From assembly GCF_047553045.1 (NCBI RefSeq), contig NZ_CP180208.1, forward strand, positions 2,914,001 to 2,978,000: a DNA stretch of 64,000 nucleotides. Direction: 5' to 3'. Made by a program: the position numbers and the translations under genes. The DNA is from Sphingomonas_L flavalba_A (GTDB lineage: Bacteria; Pseudomonadota; Alphaproteobacteria; Sphingomonadales; Sphingomonadaceae). A model generated the notes under the pieces. That model saw only the letters and a program-made list of their open reading frames with translations. It was not told where the DNA came from and made no database searches. Positions 1 through 6,272 of this stretch are shown one piece after another; position 1 is the first letter of the stretch; every line of letters begins with the position of its first letter.

Positions 1-186
1 CATCCGCGCGGTCAACCCGTCCCAGTCGCCCGCGTGCTGCAACGCCTCGATCTCGGCGAAGTCGAATGACCAGAGCAGGCAGCGGGCGGATGCGGTCGGG
101 CCGCGCCGGGCACGTACCCCCTCGTTGAGCAGCCGGTAATATTCGGCCGAGCTTTCCCAGCTCATCCCGCCGATCAGGCCGATCAT
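1..186 (-). CDS. Aspartate/glutamate racemase family protein (N-terminal fragment)
   Basis: The first 62 codons of a gene whose remainder lies left of the window. The translation opens MIGLIGGMSWESSAEYYRL, the usual beginning of YgeA-like Asp/Glu racemases, which interconvert amino-acid enantiomers in the cytosol with a two-cysteine mechanism. A cysteine appears near residue 41 (SARCLLWSFDF), but the catalytic cysteines cannot be judged from this fragment. The ATG at 186 lies 7 bases after the stop of the HAD gene on the same strand, so it probably ends an rpmJ-HAD-racemase run. The substrate is not knowable here. Confidence 0.8.
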   Translation of the reverse strand, partial: MIGLIGGMSWESSAEYYRLLNEGVRARRGPTASARCLLWSFDFAEIEALQHAGDWDGLTARM

Positions 187-193
187 CCGTATC

Positions 194-811
194 TCAGAGC
201 AGTTCCAGCGCCGCCAGTTCCGCCCGCAGCGCCGCCGCATCGGTGAAATGATGGCCGCGCATGCCGACGCTTTCGGCGCCCGCGATGTTGTCGGCGCGAT
301 CGTCGATGAACAGCGTATCCGCCGCGTCCAACCCGAAACGGTCGAGGGCGAGGCGATAGATCGCCGGATCAGGCTTTACCAGTTTCTCGTCACCGGACAC
401 CACGATACCGCGGAACCGGTCGAACAACGCCGCTTCGCGCTGGCGGAACGGCCCCCAGAATTCGCCGGAAAAATTGGTGATCGCGAACAGCGGCACGCCA
501 CGTGCGTCCAGCTCTTCGACCAATGCGATCATGCCGCCAACCGGCGGCCCCAGACTGTCGTTGAACCGCGGCCCCCACGCCGCGATCAGCGCGGCATGTT
601 CGGGGAAAAGCGCGGTCAGCTCGGCACGCGTCTCGGCGAACGGGCGGCCGGCGTCATGCTGGAAATGCCATTCCGGGGTGACGACGTCGCGCAGAAACGC
701 GGCGAGCGCCCGATCATCGGCGATCAGGCGCTCGTAGAGGAACCGCGGGTCCCAGGTGAACAGGACATTGCCGACATCAAGGATGACGGCCAGGCTGCCC
801 TGCCCGGACAA
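194..811 (-). CDS. HAD-superfamily hydrolase, subfamily IA
   Basis: A 205-residue cytosolic phosphatase-like protein of the HAD fold. Motif I is ILDVGNVLFTWD, the DxGNV form seen in YihX-type sugar-phosphate phosphatases. Motif II is FAITNFSG, motif III is the lysine in EKLVKPDP, and motif IV is TLFIDDRADN. All catalytic residues are therefore present, but the substrate is unknown. No ATG lies near the protein start: the open frame continues back through rpmJ in another frame, giving a non-homologous extension. The best start is TTG at 811, two bases after the rpmJ stop, which implies translational coupling. The TTG choice is inference; the domain call is firm. Confidence 0.82.
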   Translation of the reverse strand: MSGQGSLAVILDVGNVLFTWDPRFLYERLIADDRALAAFLRDVVTPEWHFQHDAGRPFAETRAELTALFPEHAALIAAWGPRFNDSLGPPVGGMIALVEELDARGVPLFAITNFSGEFWGPFRQREAALFDRFRGIVVSGDEKLVKPDPAIYRLALDRFGLDAADTLFIDDRADNIAGAESVGMRGHHFTDAAALRAELAALELL

Positions 812-813
812 GT

Positions 814-939
814 TCAGCCCTGGCGGGCCTTGAACCGCCGGTTGGTCTTGTTGATGACGTAAGTGCGCCCGCGCCGGCGGATGACGCGATTGTCGCGATG
901 CCGGTCCTTCAGGGACTTGAGCGAGTTGCGGATCTTCAT
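814..939 (-). CDS. rpmJ: 50S ribosomal protein L36 (cysteine-free, 41 residues)
   Basis: A 41-residue basic protein that begins MKIRNSLKSLKDRHRDN and ends KTNRRFKARQG. This is the form of L36 common in alphaproteobacteria. It lacks the Cys/His zinc ribbon of the C+ paralogue, so it should assemble into the large subunit without zinc. It is easily missed because a longer spurious frame covers it. Its promoter must lie between 940 and 1046, back to back with the lipoprotein gene. The HAD gene begins immediately after its stop codon. Confidence 0.95.
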   Translation of the reverse strand: MKIRNSLKSLKDRHRDNRVIRRRGRTYVINKTNRRFKARQG

Positions 940-1045
940 TTTCGGCTCGAATCTGGCTGGAAATTTGAGGCGTCCGCCTATCGGGCGGGGCGCGCCAAGT
1001 CAAGGTCGCGACGGCGCGAGGCACAAACGAATCCTTGCGCCCTGT

Positions 1046-1093
1046 TCCGGCTACGATACGGTGCGCTCAGTGTACCACCGTATCGTAGCCGGA
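1046..1093. repeat. 18-bp inverted repeat covering the ribosome-binding site of the lipoprotein gene
   Basis: The arms 1046-1063 and 1076-1093 (core CTACGATACGGTG / CACCGTATCGTAG) are perfect complements with a 12-base spacer. The right arm ends in GGAG (1091-1094), which is the Shine-Dalgarno of the ATG at 1101. The element could be a palindromic operator, for example for a TetR-type repressor, or an RNA hairpin that hides the ribosome-binding site. It lacks a T-run, so it is not a classical terminator. It sits between rpmJ (left) and the DUF4136 lipoprotein (right). Confidence 0.8.
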
Positions 1094-1100
1094 GTTCGCC

Positions 1101-1694
1101 ATGCGCTCGTTCCGCTCGCTCCTTCCCCTTCTTCCGCTCGTGGCGCTCGGCGCCTGCGCGACCGGGCCATCCCCTATCGACACCACGCGCTTCCACCTGA
1201 ACCAGGCGCTCGAACGCGGCAGCGCCATGGTCGAACCGGTCGCCGGCGGCGATGCCGACAGCCTTGAATTCCGTACCTATGCGGATGCGGTCCAGCGCGA
1301 ATTGCAGCGTGTCGGCTATGTCCCGGCGGAACGGCTGGGGACCAGCCTGTATGTCGCCGTCCTCTCGATCGAGCGCGACAGCCGGGAAGGGCCGCCGCGC
1401 CGGTCGCCGGTATCGATCGGCCTCGGCGGCGGCACCGGTGGTTATCGCGGCGGCGTTGGCGGCGGAATCAGCTTCGGCCTCGGCAAGAAGGGCAGCGACG
1501 TGATCGTCGGCACCCGCCTGACGGTGCAGTTGAAACGCCGGGCCGACCAGACCGTGGTCTGGGAAGGCCGGGCCGAGACCACCGCACAGGAAGGCGCGGC
1601 GGATGCCCAGCCGGCTACCACGGCGGCGCGCCTGGCCGAAGCGCTGTTCAGGGACTTTCCGGGAGAGTCGGGGCGCACTATCAGGGTGAAATGA
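1101..1694 (+). CDS. DUF4136-type lipoprotein
   Basis: A 197-residue predicted lipoprotein. A hydrophobic signal is followed by the lipobox LGAC with the lipidated Cys at residue 19, so the mature protein should be anchored in the periplasm or outer membrane. The rest resembles the DUF4136 family, including a glycine-rich segment around residues 107-132 and a C-terminal half with VGTRLTVQLKRR and VWEGRAE strands. No enzymatic motif is visible and the role is unknown. The start ATG has GGAG six bases upstream, inside an inverted repeat. The stop overlaps the following carboxypeptidase start by ATGA, so the two are probably translated together. Confidence 0.8.
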   Translation: MRSFRSLLPLLPLVALGACATGPSPIDTTRFHLNQALERGSAMVEPVAGGDADSLEFRTYADAVQRELQRVGYVPAERLGTSLYVAVLSIERDSREGPPRRSPVSIGLGGGTGGYRGGVGGGISFGLGKKGSDVIVGTRLTVQLKRRADQTVVWEGRAETTAQEGAADAQPATTAARLAEALFRDFPGESGRTIRVK

Positions 1695-2809
1695 CACTCA
1701 GCATCACCAGCTGCTTCGACAGCGGCAATATTCGCGTTCTTTCTCAAACCGACAGCGGCGCCGACCTGGAAATCGTCACCGACCACCAGTCCGATTTCTA
1801 CCAGTGGTTTCATTTCCGCGTCGCCGGCGCGGCCGGGCGGCCGGTTACCCTGCGCATCGTCAACTGCGCCGGTTCCGCCTATCCGCTCGGCTGGCCCGGC
1901 TATCGGGCACGGGTCAGCGAGGACCGGGAAAACTGGCCCCTCGCCGAAACCACTTATGCCGACGATATCCTGACCATCCGCCACACCCCGGCCGGCAACG
2001 CGCTGTGGGTCGCCTATTTCGCGCCCTATGCGATGGAACGCCATTACGATCTGGTCGCGCGGATGGCGGCGCTGCCCGGCGTCAGCCAGCGTGAGCTGAC
2101 CCGCACCCTCGACGGCCGCCCGCTCGATTGCCTGACGCTCGGCGAAGGGCCGAAAGCCGTATGGCTCTACGCCCGCCAGCATCCCGGCGAATCGATGGCG
2201 GAATGGTGGATGGAAGGCGCGCTGGAAAAGCTGACCGACCCGGCCGATGCCACCGCGCGGCTGCTGCGCGCGAAAGCAACCTTCCACATCGTCCCCAACA
2301 TGAACCCGGACGGCAGCGCCCGCGGCCATCTGCGCACCAACGCCGCCGGGGTGAACCTCAACCGCGAATGGCACGCGCCGTCGGCCGAACGCAGCCCGGA
2401 AGTGCTGGCCGTCCGCAACGCGATGGACGAAACCGGCGTCGCCTTCGCGATCGACGTGCATGGCGACGAAGCGATCGCCGCCAATTTCGTCGCCGGGTTC
2501 GAAGGGATACCCTCGTTCGACCCGGCCAAGGCGGCGCTCTATGCCCGGTTCCGTGAAACGCTCGCCGCCCGCACCCCCGATTTCCAGCTCGACAAGGGCT
2601 ATGTCGTCGCGGCGGCCGGCCAGGCCAATCTGTCGATGTCGACCAATCAGGTCGCCGAACGGTTCGGCGCGGTGTCGATGACGCTGGAAATGCCGTTCAA
2701 GGACCATGACGACAATGCCGATCCGGTCCATGGCTGGTCGCCGGCGCGCTGCAAGACGCTGGCCCATGCCTGCCTCGACAATCTCGCGGCGATGATCGAC
2801 ACGCTCTGA
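1691..2809 (+). CDS. M14-family zinc carboxypeptidase (cytosolic carboxypeptidase-like)
   Basis: A 372-residue protein with no signal peptide. Residues 1 to about 115 form a beta-rich N-terminal domain like that of cytosolic carboxypeptidases (FYQWFHFRV, WVAYFAPY). The catalytic M14 domain follows. Zinc ligands are visible as HPGE (in YARQHPGESMAEWW) and the histidine of AIDVHGDE; NPDG and NLNREW are typical substrate-binding motifs, and the catalytic glutamate is probably in SMTLEMPF. It should remove C-terminal residues from peptides or act on murein-derived peptides; the substrate is not known. Its ATG overlaps the lipoprotein stop by four bases. Confidence 0.87.
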   Translation: MTLSITSCFDSGNIRVLSQTDSGADLEIVTDHQSDFYQWFHFRVAGAAGRPVTLRIVNCAGSAYPLGWPGYRARVSEDRENWPLAETTYADDILTIRHTPAGNALWVAYFAPYAMERHYDLVARMAALPGVSQRELTRTLDGRPLDCLTLGEGPKAVWLYARQHPGESMAEWWMEGALEKLTDPADATARLLRAKATFHIVPNMNPDGSARGHLRTNAAGVNLNREWHAPSAERSPEVLAVRNAMDETGVAFAIDVHGDEAIAANFVAGFEGIPSFDPAKAALYARFRETLAARTPDFQLDKGYVVAAAGQANLSMSTNQVAERFGAVSMTLEMPFKDHDDNADPVHGWSPARCKTLAHACLDNLAAMIDTL

Positions 2810-2846
2810 CCGTTTTCCCGATAACGACGAAGGACCCGCACCGTTC

Positions 2847-3536
2847 ATGCCTACCCTCGTGCTCATCCGCCACGGCCAGTCCGCCTGGAACCTGGAGAAT
2901 CGCTTCACCGGCTGGTGGGACGTCGACCTGACCGATCAGGGCGTGGCGGAAGCACGCGCGGCAGGCGAACTGATGGCGACGCGCGGGCTGGATTTCGACC
3001 AGTGCTTCACCAGCGTTCAGACCCGGGCGATCAAGACGCTCAACCTGGCGCTGGAGGCGATGGGCCGGCTGTGGCTGCCGGTGGAAAAGGACTGGCGGCT
3101 GAACGAGCGGCATTATGGCGGGCTGACCGGCCTCAACAAGGCGGAAACCGCGGCGAAGCATGGCGATGAACAGGTCAAGGTCTGGCGGCGCAGCTTCGAC
3201 GTCCCGCCGCCGCCGATGGAAACGGGCAGCCCGTGGGACCTGAGCGCCGACCGCCGCTATGCCGGCGTCACAGTACCGGCGACCGAAAGCCTGAAGGACA
3301 CGATCGCGCGGGTGCTGCCCTATTGGGACAGCCGCATCGCACCGGCGCTAAAGGCGGGGGAGCGGGTGCTGATCTCCGCCCACGGCAATTCGCTGCGCGC
3401 GCTGGTCAAGCATCTGTCGGGCATCCCGGACGCGGAGATCACCGGCTTAGAAATCCCGACCGGCCAGCCGATCGTCTATGAACTGGACGACGCGCTCGGC
3501 GCCGTCGACCGCTATTATCTCAGCGAGAGAGCCTGA
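2847..3536 (+). CDS. gpmA: 2,3-bisphosphoglycerate-dependent phosphoglycerate mutase
   Basis: A 229-residue glycolytic enzyme that interconverts 3- and 2-phosphoglycerate through a phosphohistidine. The N-terminus MPTLVLIRHGQSAWN carries the RHG motif with the phosphorylated His9, and the second active-site histidine is in ISAHGNSLRALVKHL. RLNERHYGGLTG and the length match the dPGM family. AAGGA upstream supports the ATG at 2847. The 3' end overlaps the convergent diguanylate cyclase gene by 17 bases, so no terminator separates the two. Confidence 0.96.
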   Translation: MPTLVLIRHGQSAWNLENRFTGWWDVDLTDQGVAEARAAGELMATRGLDFDQCFTSVQTRAIKTLNLALEAMGRLWLPVEKDWRLNERHYGGLTGLNKAETAAKHGDEQVKVWRRSFDVPPPPMETGSPWDLSADRRYAGVTVPATESLKDTIARVLPYWDSRIAPALKAGERVLISAHGNSLRALVKHLSGIPDAEITGLEIPTGQPIVYELDDALGAVDRYYLSERA

Positions 3537-4110
3537 CCTCGCGGCGGGTGCCGTACATGTCGCAATCCGCGCGGGCGAGGGCCAGCGTCGCTTCATCGTG
3601 ATCCTCCGGCAGGATCGGCGCCATGCCGATCGACACCGCGACCGCGATCGAATCGAGCGGGCTGTCGGCAATCGCGCTGCTCAGCGCCAGCGCCTTCTCC
3701 CGCGCCGCGTCCGCGTCCACCCGTTCGAGCAGCACGCCGAACTCGTCGCCGCCGATCCGGGCGACCATGTCGGTCCCGCGCACGCGTTCACGCAGAATCC
3801 GGGCGACATGGATCAGCACGCGGTCGCCGGTCGAATGGCCGTATGTGTCGTTGATCGCCTTCAGCCCGTCGACGTCGATGAACAGCACCGCCGCGCTATG
3901 GCCGTACCGCGACACCTGCCGCGCCACCCGCTGCAATTCGCGCAGGAAGCAGCGTCGGTTGGCGAGCGGGGTCAACGTGTCGGTATCGGCGATCTGCTCC
4001 AGCTCGGCGACTCGCTCGACCAGTTGAGCGACGGCGATCCGCAGCGTCGCATTTTCGGCGGCCAGCGCCACCGGGTCGGTGGTCCGGTTGTCGTTCACGC
4101 TATGCGCCAT
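3520..4110 (-). CDS. GGDEF-domain diguanylate cyclase
   Basis: A 196-residue protein with a short coiled-coil-like N-terminus (ENATLRIAVAQLVERVAELEQ) followed by a single GGDEF domain. The active-site signature ARIGGDEF is intact, and RGTD five residues before it matches the RxxD product-inhibition site. It should make cyclic di-GMP from GTP in the cytosol and be feedback regulated. There is no sensory domain and no membrane segment, so the input is unknown. I chose the ATG at 4110 because AGGGAG precedes it; two upstream in-frame ATGs lack this. The end overlaps gpmA. Confidence 0.93.
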   Translation of the reverse strand: MAHSVNDNRTTDPVALAAENATLRIAVAQLVERVAELEQIADTDTLTPLANRRCFLRELQRVARQVSRYGHSAAVLFIDVDGLKAINDTYGHSTGDRVLIHVARILRERVRGTDMVARIGGDEFGVLLERVDADAAREKALALSSAIADSPLDSIAVAVSIGMAPILPEDHDEATLALARADCDMYGTRREVRLSR

Positions 4111-4324
4111 TGTTGGTCTTCTCCCTGGACTCCCCCCTTTCATGCGGCGCTTATACGGGCAAACGGGCAAATCCTATAGGACAAGAGCGACAACCACCCG
4201 TCCCGCGGGTCACCGCCACCGCGCCCATCCCGCCGCGCGCCATTGCCAGCGCGGCGGAGCGACAGTAAAACGCGCCGCTCCGCAGACCCGGCGCGCGGCC
4301 GGGCAGGGTAAGGCAGGGGCATCA

Positions 4325-4813
4325 ATGGCAGACGCGGCGCCGGTCGTCGGCATCATCATGGGCAGCCGGTCCGATTGGGAAACGATGCGGCACGCCGCCG
4401 ACATACTGGCCGCCCTCGGAATTCCGCACGAAACACGGGTGGTTTCCGCCCACCGCACCCCAGAACGACTCTATGATTACGCGAAGGGCGCGGCCGGGCG
4501 CGGGCTGCAGGCGATCATCGCCGGCGCCGGCGGGGCCGCTCATCTGCCCGGCATGGCGGCGGCGATGACGCGGCTGCCGGTGCTTGGCGTACCGGTCGAG
4601 TCGAAAGCGCTGAGCGGCCTCGACAGCCTGCTGTCGATCGTCCAGATGCCGGGCGGCGTCCCGGTCGCCACTTTCGCGATCGGCCGTCCCGGCGCAATCA
4701 ACGCCGCGTTGTTCGCCGCGGCGCTGCTCGCCAATGCCGACTCGGCGCTGGCCGACCGGCTGGATGCGTGGCGCGCACGCCAGACCGCGGACGTCGCGGA
4801 GTCGCCGGAATGA
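4325..4813 (+). CDS. purE: 5-(carboxyamino)imidazole ribonucleotide mutase
   Basis: A 162-residue class I PurE that converts N5-CAIR to CAIR in purine synthesis. Signatures are VGIIMGSRSDWETM, VVSAHRTPERL and IAGAGGAAHLPGM, with the catalytic His in SAHRT and the conserved Ser in GSRSD. The start was placed at 4325 behind AGGGG; a longer in-frame extension to 4079 has no family similarity. The stop overlaps purK by ATGA, the common purEK coupling. The 214-base leader (4111-4324) contains a TCCTATAGGA palindrome at 4172-4181 but no recognisable riboswitch. Confidence 0.96.
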   Translation: MADAAPVVGIIMGSRSDWETMRHAADILAALGIPHETRVVSAHRTPERLYDYAKGAAGRGLQAIIAGAGGAAHLPGMAAAMTRLPVLGVPVESKALSGLDSLLSIVQMPGGVPVATFAIGRPGAINAALFAAALLANADSALADRLDAWRARQTADVAESPE

Positions 4814-5880
4814 GCCCGGTCCCGCCGGGCGCGACGATCGGCATATTGGGCGGCGGGCAGCTGGGGCGGATGCTGGCGATGGCGGCGGCCGACCTTGGCT
4901 ATCGCAGCCACATCTACGCGCCGGAGCCGAGCGGCCCCGCCGGCGACGTATCGGCGCGCTGGACGCAGGGCGCATGGGACGACGGGGCGGCGCTGGCCGA
5001 TTTTGCCCGGACGGTCGACGTCGTCACCTACGAATTCGAGAATGTGCCGGTCGACGCGGTGATGACGATCGTGCCGCATTGCCCGGTCCGGCCCGGTGCG
5101 AAGGCGCTGGAGGTGGCGCAGGACCGGCTGACGGAAAAGCAGTTCGCCCGCGATCATGGCGCGCTGACGGCTCCGTTCGCCCCGGTCGACAGCCGCGCCG
5201 CGCTGGACGAAGCGCTGGCCGCGCTCCGCGCGCCCGCGATCCTCAAGACCCGCCGCTTCGGCTATGACGGCAAGGGGCAGGCGCGGCTCGCCACGGCCGG
5301 GGACGCAGCGGCCGCCTGGCAGGCGATCGGTAACCGTCCGGCGATCCTCGAAGGCTTCGTCCGCTTCGATCAGGAATTCTCGGTGCTGGTCGCGCGCAGC
5401 ACGGACGGCGCGACCCGCCCGTGGGACGTACCGCAAAACCGGCATGAAGCCGGCATATTGGCGCAGTCGACAGTCCCGGCCGACGGTCGCATCGCCGAAC
5501 AGGCCGACGCGGCGATCGCCATCGCCACCCGGCTCGCCGCGGCGCTCGACTATGTCGGGGTGCTGGCGGTCGAGTTCTTCGCCGGGCCGGACGGGCCGGT
5601 GTTCAACGAAATGGCGCCGCGTGTCCACAATAGCGGCCACTGGACGATCGAAGGCGCCATCACCTCGCAGTTCGAAAACCACATCCGCGCGGTCTGCGGG
5701 CTGCCGCTCGGCAGCACCGCCCTCGCCGCCCGCCGGGTGGAAATGCGCAACCTGCTCGGCGAGGATGCGGCCGACTGGCCGGCGCTGCTCGCCGATCCGG
5801 CGCTCCACCTTCACCTTTACGGCAAGGGCGCGGCGCGCCCCGGCCGCAAGATGGGCCACACCACCCGACTGTTCTTCTAA
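4810..5880 (+). CDS. purK: 5-(carboxyamino)imidazole ribonucleotide synthase
   Basis: A 356-residue ATP-grasp enzyme that carboxylates AIR with bicarbonate and ATP, giving the PurE substrate. The N-terminus shows IGILGGGQLGRMLA; the ATP-grasp region includes ILKTRRFGYDGKGQ, and the metal-binding region is VFNEMAPRVHNSGHWTIEG. The ATG at 4810 overlaps the purE stop by four bases. Length and order match sphingomonad purEK pairs. A strong hairpin lies 28 bases after the stop. Confidence 0.96.
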   Translation: MSPVPPGATIGILGGGQLGRMLAMAAADLGYRSHIYAPEPSGPAGDVSARWTQGAWDDGAALADFARTVDVVTYEFENVPVDAVMTIVPHCPVRPGAKALEVAQDRLTEKQFARDHGALTAPFAPVDSRAALDEALAALRAPAILKTRRFGYDGKGQARLATAGDAAAAWQAIGNRPAILEGFVRFDQEFSVLVARSTDGATRPWDVPQNRHEAGILAQSTVPADGRIAEQADAAIAIATRLAAALDYVGVLAVEFFAGPDGPVFNEMAPRVHNSGHWTIEGAITSQFENHIRAVCGLPLGSTALAARRVEMRNLLGEDAADWPALLADPALHLHLYGKGAARPGRKMGHTTRLFF

Positions 5881-5907
5881 AAAGCCGAAGCGGCGGTCGG
5901 TTCGGGG

Positions 5908-5935
5908 GGCGGCGCCTGCTTGGGAAGGCGCCGCC
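5908..5935. terminator. Hairpin between convergent genes, probable bidirectional terminator
   Basis: Perfect 10-bp arms GGCGGCGCCT (5908-5917) and AGGCGCCGCC (5926-5935) around an 8-base loop. It lies between the purK stop (5880) and the stop of the leftward small gene (5945). There is no long T-run on either side, so intrinsic termination is an inference from position and stem strength. Confidence 0.55.
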
Positions 5936-5944
5936 GGGCCCGGC

Positions 5945-6250
5945 CTACGCCTTGCGCGTCCCGCTCATCGGCGACGTCCCGAACGCACCGGCGGTGACGC
6001 CACCGGTCAACGTGTCGCCATCGATTGTCGCCGTGCATTCCAGCGTCATCGGCAACGGCACCTTCATGTCCATCTTCCAGGTCAGGGTGTTGCCGTCATA
6101 CTTGCCGTCAAGCACCGCCAGCGCGCCCAGCGCCCCGGCATTATCGCCGGTCCAGGTCCCGTCCGGCGCGGTCTTGACCGTCAGCACCGACTTCTGGTCG
6201 CCAAGTGGCGATTTCGTCACGCAATCCCATTCGCCATCCAGTCCGGCCAT
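5945..6250 (-). CDS. Conserved hypothetical protein, small beta-rich
   Basis: A 101-residue protein beginning MAGLDGEWDCVTKSPLGDQ. The pattern of short repeated strands (GDQKSVLTVK, GTWTGDN, GNTLTWKMDMKVPLPMTLECTATIDGDTLTGGV, GTSPMSGTRKA) suggests a small beta-barrel, and similar proteins are common in sphingomonads. There is no signal peptide and no known catalytic motif, so no function is proposed. The ATG at 6250 is the first consistent with the fold; longer in-frame extensions give unrelated residues. It lies 22 bases downstream of the M16 peptidase stop on the same strand. Confidence 0.75.
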   Translation of the reverse strand: MAGLDGEWDCVTKSPLGDQKSVLTVKTAPDGTWTGDNAGALGALAVLDGKYDGNTLTWKMDMKVPLPMTLECTATIDGDTLTGGVTAGAFGTSPMSGTRKA

Positions 6251-6272
6251 GCCCGTCACTCCTTGATGCTTG

